This document shows positions 8,028-17,050 of a DNA stretch of 64,000 nt, in pieces. Source of the DNA: Catalimonadaceae bacterium JC749 (lineage in GTDB: Bacteria > Bacteroidota > Bacteroidia > Cytophagales > Cyclobacteriaceae). The DNA lies in assembly GCA_021730635.1 (NCBI GenBank), contig JAJNNC010000001.1:682001-746000 (forward strand). Direction: 5' to 3'. The stretch's first letter is position 1, and each line of letters starts with the position of its first letter. The position numbers were made by a program, and so were the translations under genes. The notes below the pieces were generated by a model. It did not search any database. It saw only the letters and a list, made by a program, of their open reading frames with translations, and was not told where the DNA came from.

Positions 8028-9368
8028 CTAACGCCTCTTAAAATCCAAACGCATGCCATTTTTGCTGTCATTGAAGGTTCCATTCTCAAATACAAGGTGA
8101 CCGGATACCATAGTATGTGTAACTTTTGATTGAAATTGATATCCTTCGAAAGGAGACCAACCACACTTCGCTACAATATTAGAGCGGCTTACCTGCCAGG
8201 GAGCGCTAAGATCTACTAAAACCATATCAGCATAATAACCTTCACGTATAAAACCTCGTCGGTCTGTTTGAAAAAGACGCGCCGGATGATGGCATGCTTT
8301 CTCTACTATCTTTTCCAATGAAATTTTTTTCTGATGATAAAATTCCAGAAGAGCTACCAGGCTGTGTTGTACCAGTGGCCCGCCTGAAGGGGCTTTAAAA
8401 TATGTCTGCTGTTTTTCATCCCACGTATGAGGAGCATGATCTGTCGCAATAACATCTATACGGTCATCCAACACGGCCTGGAAAATAGCTTCCTTATCAT
8501 GCTTTGTTTTGATAGCCGGATTCCATTTGATGAGGGTTCCCTTTTTTTCATAGTCGGCGTTGTCAAACCACAAGTGGTGAATACAAGCTTCAGCCGTAAC
8601 TTTTTTCTCTTCCAGCGGAACCTTCTGGTTGAATAAATCCAGTTCTTTTGCTGTAGAAATATGAAGGACATGCAGGCGGGTACCATATTCACGGGCCAAG
8701 CCTACAGCCAGGGAAGAAGACTTATAACAAGCCTCCTCACTTCGGATCAGAGGATGACAGGCGATAGGCACCTCCTCTCCATATTCTGCCCGGTATTGCT
8801 GCATGTTCTGCCGGATGGTTTGCTCATCTTCACAATGGGTAGCAATAAGAAGCTCTGCCCTGGAAAAGATGCCCCTCAAGGTTGCTTCATTGTCCACCAA
8901 CATATTACCGGTAGAAGAACCCATAAAAACTTTAAGACCACAAACCTTATCAGGATCCGTTTTCAACGCTTCTTCCATATTGTCGTTAGACACACCCATA
9001 TAAAAAGAGTAATTAGCCAGTGATGTCTGCGCGGCTCTGTCATATTTTTCCTGCAGCAGGGCTTGTGTCAAAGTGTTCGGTACGGTATTGGGCATTTCCA
9101 TATAGGAGGTAATGCCACCTGCCACGGCAGCCTTGGATTCCGTAGCAATGGTACCTTTGTGTGTTAATCCTGGTTCACGGAAATGAACCTGATCATCTAT
9201 CAGACCTGGCAGAAGGTACTGCCCCTCAGCATCTATAGTGATATCGGTAGAAACCCTTGAAAGATCTTTATCCATCCGAACAATAAAACGATCTTCCACC
9301 AGCAAATCATATGGCTGAATTTTACCTTCATTCACTACAGTTGCATTCAAAATTTTGATAGTGTGCAT
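8028..9368 (-). CDS. pyrC: Dihydroorotase (class I type)
   Basis: 446 residues; cyclises carbamoyl-aspartate to dihydroorotate in pyrimidine synthesis. An amidohydrolase with PGLIDDQVHFREPG, the substrate-binding MEMPNT segment, the candidate carbamylated lysine in GLKVFMGSSTGN, LHVLHISTAKEL, and IATDHAPHTWDEK with the catalytic Asp. The usual metal-binding HxH of strand 1 reads Q60-V-H62 here. This QxH form is, to my knowledge, common in Bacteroidota dihydroorotases, so activity is still expected. It is separated by 185 bases from the divergent gene at 9554. Confidence 0.88.
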   Translation of the reverse strand: MHTIKILNATVVNEGKIQPYDLLVEDRFIVRMDKDLSRVSTDITIDAEGQYLLPGLIDDQVHFREPGLTHKGTIATESKAAVAGGITSYMEMPNTVPNTLTQALLQEKYDRAAQTSLANYSFYMGVSNDNMEEALKTDPDKVCGLKVFMGSSTGNMLVDNEATLRGIFSRAELLIATHCEDEQTIRQNMQQYRAEYGEEVPIACHPLIRSEEACYKSSSLAVGLAREYGTRLHVLHISTAKELDLFNQKVPLEEKKVTAEACIHHLWFDNADYEKKGTLIKWNPAIKTKHDKEAIFQAVLDDRIDVIATDHAPHTWDEKQQTYFKAPSGGPLVQHSLVALLEFYHQKKISLEKIVEKACHHPARLFQTDRRGFIREGYYADMVLVDLSAPWQVSRSNIVAKCGWSPFEGYQFQSKVTHTMVSGHLVFENGTFNDSKNGMRLDFKRR

Positions 9369-9553
9369 AAACTATTTTATAGTAAGTGAGTGATACGTTA
9401 AAATTGAATGTTTTCACAAGATGTAAAAAATGTTGCTTTTCTTACAGGTCTGCCAAAATGCTTTTTTGGAAAAATCTCTAATTATCAATAAATATAAAAT
9501 ACAATGAGAGGTAAATTTTTACTCAGCCATGATTAATTGATTTTATAGGTCTA

Positions 9554-10108
9554 ATGCTTAACCTCAACACTTCACTCAAATTATTCCATCAATCTTCGGA
9601 GACATACTTCCATGAGATACAGCGATTCAAAAAGCTCTGGCTTCAGATACTTCTGACAGGGGCTTTTTGCTTTTTATTGTTTCTATCAGCTTATCAGCTT
9701 GTGGCAATAGAAGCTTTAGAAGCATATTTGATTTCCTTTTCCTCTCTGGCTTTTATTGGTGCTGTGCTGAGTGGTTTTACCCTCTTTGTTTCTAAATCCC
9801 ATTTAGATACTAAAGTTAACCAAGAAGGCATTCAATACCGGTTTTTTCCTTTTCATATTAATTACCGTAAAATAGCCTGGGAGGCTATAGAGGAAATTTA
9901 CATCCGTGAATATGACACTTTGAGCGAATATGGCGGCTGGAGTTGGGGAACCCGTTTTGGAAATAAGGGCAATGCTTATACGGTCGCTGGCAGATATGGC
10001 TTGCAACTCGCCTTGGCAGATGGGCGAAAAATACTCATTGGTACTCAGCGCCCTATTGAGCTGGAAAAAATCATATTACAACTACTCTATGATTATGAGA
10101 TAAGATAA
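9554..10108 (+). CDS. Two-helix membrane protein with PH-like cytoplasmic domain
   Basis: 184 residues, no named family recognised. Two adjacent hydrophobic helices (about 30-50 and 56-78) are followed by a beta-rich domain: DTKVNQEGIQYRFFPFH, NYRKIAWEAIEEIYIREYD, GLQLALADGRKILIGTQ and a C-terminal helix PIELEKIILQLLYDYEI. The pattern 'two helices, then GIxYRFFPF, W.xIxxIYIR, L.LADGRKILIGTQ.P' is like bacterial PH-domain (YdbT/DUF-type) membrane proteins. Convergent with purM. Function unknown. Confidence 0.7.
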   Translation: MLNLNTSLKLFHQSSETYFHEIQRFKKLWLQILLTGAFCFLLFLSAYQLVAIEALEAYLISFSSLAFIGAVLSGFTLFVSKSHLDTKVNQEGIQYRFFPFHINYRKIAWEAIEEIYIREYDTLSEYGGWSWGTRFGNKGNAYTVAGRYGLQLALADGRKILIGTQRPIELEKIILQLLYDYEIR

Positions 10109-10195
10109 ATTCCACCGCTTTTCCTTTTTCCACCCTCTTCTCTCCAATCTATTTAAAGTGATCATCTACCTGACCAGGCTGGAGGAAAACCAATC

Positions 10196-11368
10196 CTACT
10201 GGTAGGTAAACGCACCATGTTCGCTTTTGATAGACACTTTCTTGCCAGCATAAGACTCTACATGACCAATAATTCTCGCCTCAATATTATACTCCCGTGC
10301 TATTGCCATGACAGTTTGAGCATGCTTCTCATTTAGGTATATCTCAAGTCTGTGGCCCATGTTAAATACTTTATACATTTCTTGCCATTGGGTTTTGCTT
10401 TCCTCCTGGATAAGCCTGAATAAAGGGGGAGTAGGAAATAACTGATCTTTTATTACATGCGCGTTGTTAATAAAATTTAAAACTTTCGTCTGTGCTCCGC
10501 CACTGCAATGGATCAGACCGTGAATCTGTGGCCTGAGTTCGCTTAATATTTTTTTCATCACTGGCGCATAAGTGCGTGTGGGGGATAGCACCAACTTTCC
10601 TATGTCTACCGTTACCTGACCAATGGTGATTTTATCCGTTAAAGCATGCTTACCAACATATACCAATGACTCTGGCACCAAAGGATCAAAACTTTCGGCA
10701 TACTTTTCAGCCAGCGGGTGATGAAAAACATCATGACGGGCAGCTGTAAGTCCGTTGCTTCCCATGCCTCCATTGTAGCCGTTTTCATAGGTAGCCTGCC
10801 CAAAAGAAGCTAAGCCCACCACCACATCCCCAACTCCAATTTTTTCATTGGTAATGACTTCCTCCCTTTTCATACGGGCAGTGACCGTACTGTCCACAAC
10901 TACTGTACGAACCAGATCGCCTATATCTGCTGTTTCTCCACCTGTGCTGATAATATGAATACCATGGTCCCGCAACATTTGCAATACCTCTTCTGTGCCT
11001 TCAATGATAGCGGCAATTACTTCTCCCGGAATGAGATTTTTATTTCTACCAATAGTAGAGGAAAGTAAAATATGATCTATAGCCCCAACACAAAGTAAGT
11101 CATCCGTATTCATCACCACTGCATCCTGGGCAATTCCCTTCCAGACAGATATATCTCCTGTCTCTTTCCAATATATATAGGCCAGAGAAGATTTGGTACC
11201 AGCACCGTCAGCGTGCATGATGTTACAGTAGGCGGGGTCCCCTCCCAGCACATCAGGTACAATCTTACAGAAGGCACTGGGAAATATTCCCTGGTCTAGG
11301 TTTTTAATAGCCTGATGTACATCTTCTTTAGAAGCAGAAACACCACGTTGCTTATATCGATCATCCAT
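10196..11368 (-). CDS. purM: Phosphoribosylformylglycinamidine cyclo-ligase (AIR synthase)
   Basis: 390 residues; ATP-dependent closure of the imidazole ring in purine synthesis. The N-terminal half holds NIMHADGAGTKSSLAY, DAVVMNTDDLLCVGA and STGGETADIGDLV, and GVGDVVVGLASFGQATYENGYNGG follows. These are the glycine-rich and acidic substrate/ATP motifs of the PurM fold. The C-terminal half has LIHCSGGAQTKVLNF and YKVFNMGHRLEIYL. It is about 40 residues longer than E. coli PurM, as is usual in Bacteroidota. It lies on the same strand as the PorE-like gene but is separated from it by a terminator and 170 bases. Confidence 0.9.
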   Translation of the reverse strand: MDDRYKQRGVSASKEDVHQAIKNLDQGIFPSAFCKIVPDVLGGDPAYCNIMHADGAGTKSSLAYIYWKETGDISVWKGIAQDAVVMNTDDLLCVGAIDHILLSSTIGRNKNLIPGEVIAAIIEGTEEVLQMLRDHGIHIISTGGETADIGDLVRTVVVDSTVTARMKREEVITNEKIGVGDVVVGLASFGQATYENGYNGGMGSNGLTAARHDVFHHPLAEKYAESFDPLVPESLVYVGKHALTDKITIGQVTVDIGKLVLSPTRTYAPVMKKILSELRPQIHGLIHCSGGAQTKVLNFINNAHVIKDQLFPTPPLFRLIQEESKTQWQEMYKVFNMGHRLEIYLNEKHAQTVMAIAREYNIEARIIGHVESYAGKKVSIKSEHGAFTYQ

Positions 11369-11481
11369 AAGCTTAGTTTGTTATAGTATAATTATTTATC
11401 AATCAACAATGTATAGTCCAGGATGCTGATGAGACATGTTTCCATGGCAAACAATGGTGCAATTTAAATAAATCATAAAAG

Positions 11482-11510
11482 AAAAAAACCCGCAACCAAA
11501 AGCTGCGGGT
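11482..11510 (-). terminator. Intrinsic terminator of the PorE-like gene
   Basis: Stem ACCCGCA (11488-11494) / TGCGGGT (11504-11510) with a 9-base loop; on the minus strand it is followed by seven T (A run 11482-11488). It begins 28 bases after the stop at 11539. Confidence 0.85.
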
Positions 11511-11538
11511 CTCACATTCAATAATAACCTTGTATGTG

Positions 11539-13506
11539 CTACTGAGAAGAAGCCTGGGATTTATCCACACGCACTACTTTAAACTCTGTCCGACGGTTAA
11601 TTTCATGTTGTTCTTCTGTGATTGCATTTTTGATGATTAGCTGTGACTCCCCATAACCTTTGGCTGTAATCCTGCCAGGATTAATACCACTCTCCACTAG
11701 ATACTGTACGGCAGCATCAGCTCTACGCTGAGAAAGGTCCATGTTGTATTCATCAGAGGCTCGGGCATCAGTGTGAGAACTAAGCTCAATACTGATCTGC
11801 GGGTTATCTTCCATAATTTTGACTAGCTTATCCAATTCCACCGCAGCAGCCTCTGTAATATAACTTTGGTCAAATTCGTAATAGATGTTCTCCAATACAA
11901 TCGCTTTATCGATCACAATTTTGTTAAGAACCAACTTTGTAGTAAAAGTAGTATCCGTGACCATCTTGGTCAGTTCTTCCTGAGGAATGGTTCTGCCTAT
12001 GGTGCTAAAGGAAATCCGGGTTGTGAAATAACCTTCTTTCTCTCCAATGAGCTCATAGTTGGTTCCACCCTCTACTTTAAACTTAAAGTCTCCCTCTGCA
12101 TCGGTTTCTTCTGAGCTAATCGTAGTACTTCCTTCCGGATATACTAGCCTGACCGTTACCCCTTCCAAAATTTGTTCTTTATCGGTTTCCTCATCTGTTG
12201 TCACTGTAATGCCAGCCAGAAAATAATTGACAATCTTCAGATCCGGATCATTATTTACAAAAGAATACAAATCATCATCTCCTTTACCACCCTCACGGTT
12301 AGAGGTGAAATAACCGTCTTTGATAGAAGTAAAAGAAAGGCCAAAATCATCTCCGGTAGAATTCACAGGAGGCCCTAAATTTTCAATGGTGATTTCACCG
12401 TCCTTACGCGTCGCCACAAAAATATCCAAAGCGCCAATGCTGGGGTGCCCGTCTGAAGAAAAATACAACTTTCCATCATCGGTCACGTAAGGAAACATCT
12501 CATTACCGGGTGTATTGATCACACTGCCCATATTTCTCACGTCGCTCCATCTCCCCCGACTATCTACCCGGGCAGAATAAAGATCTATACCACCATGTCC
12601 TCCTTCCCGATTGGAAGCAAAATACAACGTTTTACCATCACGGCTGAAGGCAGGTGTTGAATTCCAGGCATTTGGATCACTGATGCTCATCAGGGTTGGT
12701 GTAGTCCAACTCCCTTTTTGAAAACGGGATATATATAAATTTACATCACGGGCTCCTTTACGCTTACCACTGTTTCCTTTGGCAAAGACCATCGTTTTTC
12801 CATCCGGAGAGAAAGTAACGCAGCCCTCATTGATAGCTTCTGTAGCAAAGCCTTCACCCAGCGTAGAGGCCTGATCTATTAAAATATTCTCGCCACTGAT
12901 AGGCGCTCGATAGATATTGGTGAAACCTGTTCCTGTAGCTTTGTATATTTTATCACTTCCTCGTGAAGAGGTGAAGTAAAACATGTCTTTCTGCACCACA
13001 GGGGCATATTCTGTCCCCTCACTATTGACAGCCTCCAGATTGTCTATTTCAAAGTAACTATCTTTGGCAAGAATTTTACTGAGTCTATCCAAGTTGTCCA
13101 CTTCCTGACGCGCACGCTCTGTATGTTCTAAGGTGGTATCTGCAGACATTTCTAAGTATTGCTCCAGTTCTTCTTTGGCTTTGTCATACTCTCCGTTTTG
13201 CTTCAGGGATAAAGCATAATGAAAGACAGCAGAGGTATCCTGTATGCCCATCTCCAAAGCCGCTTCATAAAACGGCGACGCTTCGTGTAACCGATTACTT
13301 AAGCGATAAGCTTCTGCAATCTGATAATTAGCTTCCGCTACTTCTACATTATGATCTATCGCTGTTTTATAATGATCGATAGCTACATCATATTCTCCGT
13401 TGGAGTAGCTGTTATAACCTTTGACCAAAGCCCTTTTTCCAGGACTGCAAGCGCTTAAGATCAGCAGGCAGGTAATGATCAGTAGAAATTGATATGTCTT
13501 AATCAT
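11539..13506 (-). CDS. PorE-like TPR / PD40 propeller / CRD / OmpA lipoprotein
   Basis: 655 residues. Lipobox LILSAC with Cys at 20; TPR-like repeats about 28-125 (GEYDVAIDHYKTAI, GEYDKAKEELEQYL); a PD40/WD40-type propeller about 150-400 (repeated SPDGKTMVFAKG, SRDGKTLYFASNREGGHGG, DDGKLYFSSDG, KDGYFTSNREGGKGDDD); a carboxypeptidase-regulatory-like beta domain about 415-510 (LEGVTVRLVYPEG); and a C-terminal OmpA peptidoglycan-binding domain about 535-650 (ELSSHTDARASDEYN, LSQRRADAAVQYL, ITAKGYGESQ). This domain order is that of PorE, the periplasmic lipoprotein that ties the type IX secretion machine to peptidoglycan. Bacteroidota carry paralogues of this architecture, so PorE identity is probable, not certain. 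Confidence 0.78.
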   Translation of the reverse strand: MIKTYQFLLIITCLLILSACSPGKRALVKGYNSYSNGEYDVAIDHYKTAIDHNVEVAEANYQIAEAYRLSNRLHEASPFYEAALEMGIQDTSAVFHYALSLKQNGEYDKAKEELEQYLEMSADTTLEHTERARQEVDNLDRLSKILAKDSYFEIDNLEAVNSEGTEYAPVVQKDMFYFTSSRGSDKIYKATGTGFTNIYRAPISGENILIDQASTLGEGFATEAINEGCVTFSPDGKTMVFAKGNSGKRKGARDVNLYISRFQKGSWTTPTLMSISDPNAWNSTPAFSRDGKTLYFASNREGGHGGIDLYSARVDSRGRWSDVRNMGSVINTPGNEMFPYVTDDGKLYFSSDGHPSIGALDIFVATRKDGEITIENLGPPVNSTGDDFGLSFTSIKDGYFTSNREGGKGDDDLYSFVNNDPDLKIVNYFLAGITVTTDEETDKEQILEGVTVRLVYPEGSTTISSEETDAEGDFKFKVEGGTNYELIGEKEGYFTTRISFSTIGRTIPQEELTKMVTDTTFTTKLVLNKIVIDKAIVLENIYYEFDQSYITEAAAVELDKLVKIMEDNPQISIELSSHTDARASDEYNMDLSQRRADAAVQYLVESGINPGRITAKGYGESQLIIKNAITEEQHEINRRTEFKVVRVDKSQASSQ

Positions 13507-13634
13507 GGCTTTAAAAAAGTCTTTCCGGAGTGATATTATAAATATCTTTACTAGAGTTATTCTTGAAAAGGAATTTACTGTTTCCTTTGTTTTCTAACGA
13601 TTCAGATGTTGTTAAAGTATATCAGAAAAACAGT

Positions 13635-14132
13635 CTAAAAATAACGGGCAAGCCATGAATTTTTAGCTGATACTACCCATTCCTTTTCAAACTGTTCTTT
13701 GTTACTCACCAAATTGTTAAAAGTCAGTGTCTCAGGTTTGATATTGCCCTCCGAAATTTGCTCTTTAAGATTTTTCATAGGCGCTACAAAGATCTGATCC
13801 TGGTATACAAAAGCTACTTTTGTTCGGTCAAAAAAGCTGAGAGGGTTTTGAGCAGTATTAAACTTTTGCTCTAATTCTTTCACCAATGCCACCGAAGCAT
13901 CGATAGAGCAGCCACTGGCCTGATTATACCCTTCGTCTACTGCAATTACCAAAAACTGATGGTGAAAAATCTTCAAAGATGATTTTAAGTCTTTCCCGTG
14001 AGCAGCCCACCTACTTATAAACAACTGGCCGATCTGCAAGGCATATTCTTCTTCAGCGTGGCTTAAGGATCTGTCTGCCTGGTATATCCAGATTCTGGCT
14101 TGTCCTGGCATTTCTTCAAACGGTATATACAT
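13635..14132 (-). CDS. Conserved Bacteroidota protein next to Fe-S genes (no ATPase motifs)
   Basis: 165 residues starting MYIPFEEMPGQARIWIYQAD. Conserved-looking blocks include FISRWAAHGKDLKSSLKI, FLVIAVDEGYNQASGCSID and FFDRTKVAFVY. It has no Walker A or B sequence. I recall that this family is often labelled 'ABC transporter ATPase' in Bacteroidota annotations; nothing in this sequence supports that. It follows the two Fe-S protein genes on the same strand after 149 bases, so a role linked to them is possible but unproven. Confidence 0.7.
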   Translation of the reverse strand: MYIPFEEMPGQARIWIYQADRSLSHAEEEYALQIGQLFISRWAAHGKDLKSSLKIFHHQFLVIAVDEGYNQASGCSIDASVALVKELEQKFNTAQNPLSFFDRTKVAFVYQDQIFVAPMKNLKEQISEGNIKPETLTFNNLVSNKEQFEKEWVVSAKNSWLARYF

Positions 14133-14281
14133 AGGTATGTATTAATTAATCGATTTTTCTAATATAAACAAAAATACTTCTTCCTTTGATCGGATTTTCC
14201 AGCTATCTGTAAAAGAATCCATTTCTGATAGCCTGGAAAGAGGACATTCTGTAAAAATTTTACTATTTAAATTGTTAACGG

Positions 14282-15082
14282 TCAGAGTCTCTCATGCTCA
14301 GCTATTAACTCAGCCAAGTCTTTTACCTGTACTTCTTTCTCCTTTTCTTTATGCTTCACCCCGTCGTTCATCATTGTCATACAAAAAGGACACGCGACTG
14401 CAATGGTTTTTGCACCTGTAGACAGAGCCTCTTCAGTTCTATCCATATTGACCTCTTTTTTTCCTGGTTCAGCATCTTTAAACATCTGGGCTCCTCCGGC
14501 CCCACAGCAAAAACCTTTTGTACGACACCGCTTCATTTCTACCAGATCGGCATCTAAAGCCGCCAGCACTTCCCTGGGAGCTTCATAAATGTTATTGGCC
14601 CGGCCCAGATAACAAGAGTCGTGATAAGTAATTTTTTTGCCTTTGAAGGCACCCCCACCCTCAATTCCTATTTTGCCTTCGTTGATGAGTTGCTGTAGAA
14701 AAGAGGAATGGTGGACAACCGTATAATTACCCCCCAATTCGGGATACTCATTTTTTAGGGTATTAAAGCAGTGAGGACAAGCCGTTACAATTTTTTTGAC
14801 ATTATATCCATTGAGCGTTTCAATATTAGTGGCTGCCTGCATCTGAAATAAAAATTCATTGCCTGCCCGGCGTGCCGGATCGCCTGTGCAAGATTCCTCC
14901 GTACCCAGCACGGCAAACTTAATCCCAACTTTGTTTAGAATTTTCACAAAGGCTTTGGTTACTCTCTTATAACGATCATCATAAGAACCGGCACATCCTA
15001 CCCAAAATAATATTTCTGGCATCTCGCCCCGGGCAGCCATATCAGCCATGGTAGGAATCTGTATCTTTTCTGTTTCGTTCAT
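14282..15082 (-). CDS. CCG-domain Fe-S protein (HdrD/LutA-like soluble subunit)
   Basis: 266 residues with two cysteine-rich CCG-type domains. First: FWVGCAGSYDDRYK, then TEESCTGDPARR and TACPHCFNT. Second: YHDSCYLGRANN, RTKGFCCGAGGAQMF (the CCG signature) and ACPFCMTMMNDG. These domains bind a non-cubane 4Fe-4S cluster in heterodisulfide reductase subunits and related lactate/glycolate oxidases. The start is 3 bases after the stop of the membrane Fe-S gene (15086), so the two are surely co-translated and probably form one oxidoreductase that exchanges electrons with the quinone pool. Electron donor unknown. Confidence 0.85.
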   Translation of the reverse strand: MNETEKIQIPTMADMAARGEMPEILFWVGCAGSYDDRYKRVTKAFVKILNKVGIKFAVLGTEESCTGDPARRAGNEFLFQMQAATNIETLNGYNVKKIVTACPHCFNTLKNEYPELGGNYTVVHHSSFLQQLINEGKIGIEGGGAFKGKKITYHDSCYLGRANNIYEAPREVLAALDADLVEMKRCRTKGFCCGAGGAQMFKDAEPGKKEVNMDRTEEALSTGAKTIAVACPFCMTMMNDGVKHKEKEKEVQVKDLAELIAEHERL

Positions 15083-15085
15083 ACT

Positions 15086-16438
15086 TTATAGTTTTTCCTT
15101 TTTGCTTTCTACTTCATTGCTCAGTTCATCAGCCCATCTGAACCGGTCGGCGGGAGAAAATTTCCAGGGAGCAAAATTATTCTCAATGTTAGAAAACATC
15201 GCATTCCAGGAAGCGGGCGACTGCGCCTCTTCCATAGCGACATACCGTCTAAGTTGTAAGATGATAGAAAGTGGATTAATATTGACCGGACAGGCTTCTA
15301 CACAAGCCTGGCAAGTAGTACAAGCATTGATCTCTCCTCGGGTGATGTAATGGTCCAGTAACGTTTTTCCATCATCCTTCCCCTGCTCTCCCTTTTCTAA
15401 CTGAATGCCAACTTCTTCTACTCTATCACGGGTATCCATCATGATTTTCCTCGGAGAAAGTTTCTTTCCTGTCTGATTCGCCGGACATTCTGCAGTACAC
15501 CTTCCGCATTCCGTACAAGCATAGGCACCCATGAGATCTGTCCAGGCGAGATCATTGACATCTTTGGCACCAAACCTACCAATTTCCTCTGCCGAAGCAT
15601 TCGCTTCTTCAGGCTGCTTTCCTAGCATTATTTGTACTTCATTGGCTATGGCAGGCATATTTTCCATCTTACCCTGAGGTTCTAACTTGGAATAGTAGGT
15701 ATTAGGAAAAGCCATAAAAATATGCAGGTGCTTAGAATAAGTGATATAGATAGCAAAAGCGAATATTCCAATAATATGGAACCACCAGGCAAACCGCTCT
15801 ACCACGATCAAGGTGGAGGTATTAAGCCCATCAAGTAAGGGAATAAGTACAGCACTGAAGATCAACCTGCCCGTATTAGTATAGTCAGCCTCAGGACGAT
15901 CTTGCAAAATCTGATCACTGGCATTCATGGTCAGGATTGCTAACATTAATACAATTTCAGTGATCAAAATAATATTGGCATCCAGCTTGGGCCAGGTAGT
16001 CAGCTCCTGCGCCTGAAAACGCCTGATTTTCAGCACGTTTCTCCGCCATAGAAACATGACGCAGGATACAATTACTCCTACGGCCAAAAACTCAAAAATA
16101 TTAATGAGAAAGGTATAGAAATCTCCCAGAAAAGGCGCAAATAAACGGTGTGTACCAAACAAACCGTCTAATATAAATTCAAGTACTTCCAGGTTAATAA
16201 CGATAAAACCTATATAGATAAGCAGGTGCAATACAGCAGGGATCATGCGCTTAAACATCTTTTTCTGTCCAAAGGCTACTAACAGCATCGTGCGCCATCT
16301 TTCTGGCTTGCGATCATGGCGATCTATAGGTCGTCCCAATAAGATATTTTTCCGTATGCTTTTAATTCTTTTGGCAAGTAAGTAGGTGGCAATGCCTACA
16401 ATCAAAAGAAAAAATAGTTGTGCTATGAATTCATTCAT
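15086..16438 (-). CDS. Membrane Fe-S oxidoreductase subunit (HdrE-NarI-like helices + two 4Fe-4S)
   Basis: 450 residues. Five to six membrane helices in the first 260 residues (segments near FIAQLFFLLIVGIATYLL, PAVLHLLIYIGFIVINLEVL, FEFLAVGVIVSCVMFLW, ILITEIVLMLAILTM, FHIIGIFAFAIYITYSKHLH). A cytosolic ferredoxin part follows, with CTECGRCTAECPANQTGKKL and CTTCQACVEACPVNINP, each a CxxCxxCxxxCP cluster site. The helices resemble the NarI/HdrE quinone-reactive domain. Together with the CCG protein it forms a split HdrDE-like menaquinone oxidoreductase; the substrate (for example an ETF or a 2-hydroxyacid) is not indicated by the neighbours. Confidence 0.83.
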   Translation of the reverse strand: MNEFIAQLFFLLIVGIATYLLAKRIKSIRKNILLGRPIDRHDRKPERWRTMLLVAFGQKKMFKRMIPAVLHLLIYIGFIVINLEVLEFILDGLFGTHRLFAPFLGDFYTFLINIFEFLAVGVIVSCVMFLWRRNVLKIRRFQAQELTTWPKLDANIILITEIVLMLAILTMNASDQILQDRPEADYTNTGRLIFSAVLIPLLDGLNTSTLIVVERFAWWFHIIGIFAFAIYITYSKHLHIFMAFPNTYYSKLEPQGKMENMPAIANEVQIMLGKQPEEANASAEEIGRFGAKDVNDLAWTDLMGAYACTECGRCTAECPANQTGKKLSPRKIMMDTRDRVEEVGIQLEKGEQGKDDGKTLLDHYITRGEINACTTCQACVEACPVNINPLSIILQLRRYVAMEEAQSPASWNAMFSNIENNFAPWKFSPADRFRWADELSNEVESKKEKL

Positions 16439-16467
16439 ACTACTTTATTTAAATTTTTTGCTTTTTA

Positions 16468-16500
16468 TTTGGCAGCACTACCAAAAATTATCTACTTTTG
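16468..16500 (+). promoter_or_regulatory. Promoter of tRNA-Phe
   Basis: TTTG at 16468-16471, 21-base spacer, TACTTTTG at 16493-16500; the tRNA begins 13 bases later. It lies in the short gap upstream of the divergent membrane Fe-S gene. Confidence 0.85.
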
Positions 16501-16512
16501 TACCCTCATTAC

Positions 16513-16585
16513 GGTGATGTAGCTCAGTTGGTAGAGCATCGGACTGAAAATCCGTGAGTCGGTGGTTCGAGTCCACTCATCACCA
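16513..16585 (+). tRNA. tRNA-Phe (anticodon GAA)
   Basis: 73 bases: acceptor GGTGATG/CATCACC fully paired, D arm TAGCTCAGTTGGTAGAGC, anticodon stem CGGA/TCCG with loop CTGAAAA (anticodon GAA), variable loop, T arm GGTGG-TTCGAGT-CCACT, discriminator A at 16585. CCA is not encoded. It has a consensus promoter and an intrinsic terminator. Confidence 0.96.
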
Positions 16586-16587
16586 CT

Positions 16588-16620
16588 GCCTTCTTCAGAT
16601 AATGGAGAAGGCTTTTTTTT
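16588..16620 (+). terminator. Intrinsic terminator of tRNA-Phe
   Basis: Stem GCCTTCT (16588-16594) / AGAAGGC (16606-16612), followed by eight T (16613-16620). Confidence 0.9.
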
Positions 16621-17050
16621 GCTTTCTTTTTTCAAAATAGATACTTCCCCTAAAAAAATTACATCTCTTTTCCTTGACATTCTACAACATGAGTATGATA
16701 TACAAATATACTCAAATCCTAAAATAGTATGCAAGCATACTATTTTTATAATACTGTATTTTCCAGAAAAAAACTGATTATTTCATAAAAAAGATACTTC
16801 CATCTCCTATAAGGATAAAAAGTTTTCAAAGGAAATGCAGTCTGTAAATAGCTGCTCCCCCTTTTCATTGAAAATTATTATATGATTTGAACCTTAGTAA
16901 TCTTCAAAATTCTCCCATTCAAAAATAAAATTACATATGTAGGCTATTAACTCAACCCACCAAGTTATTTTTTAGGAGCCGTATTATTTTTGTTTATATC
17001 ATTTACAGATACAGAAAAACAATCCTCAGCGATGACAAGCTGATGAAAAG
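16621..17050. other. Non-coding stretch with two hairpins
   Basis: No convincing gene on either strand. Two hairpins are visible: GAGTAT (16691-16696) / ATACTC (16708-16713), and a 26-base perfect palindrome at 16721-16746. The rest is AT-rich sequence without recognisable features. Confidence 0.5.
16721..16746. repeat. Perfect 12-bp inverted repeat (2-base centre)
   Basis: AAAATAGTATGC (16721-16732), AA, GCATACTATTTT (16735-16746). It has A/T tails on both sides and so could act as a bidirectional terminator, or as an operator-like palindrome. No gene ends immediately before it, so its role is open. Confidence 0.7.

Noticed and set aside
8661-9023. 120-codon plus-strand open frame inside the dihydroorotase gene
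   Set aside because: Antisense shadow of a clearly conserved enzyme; no supporting start context or family resemblance.
16492-16734. 80-codon minus-strand open frame across tRNA-Phe
   Set aside because: It reads through the tRNA and its terminator; not a gene.
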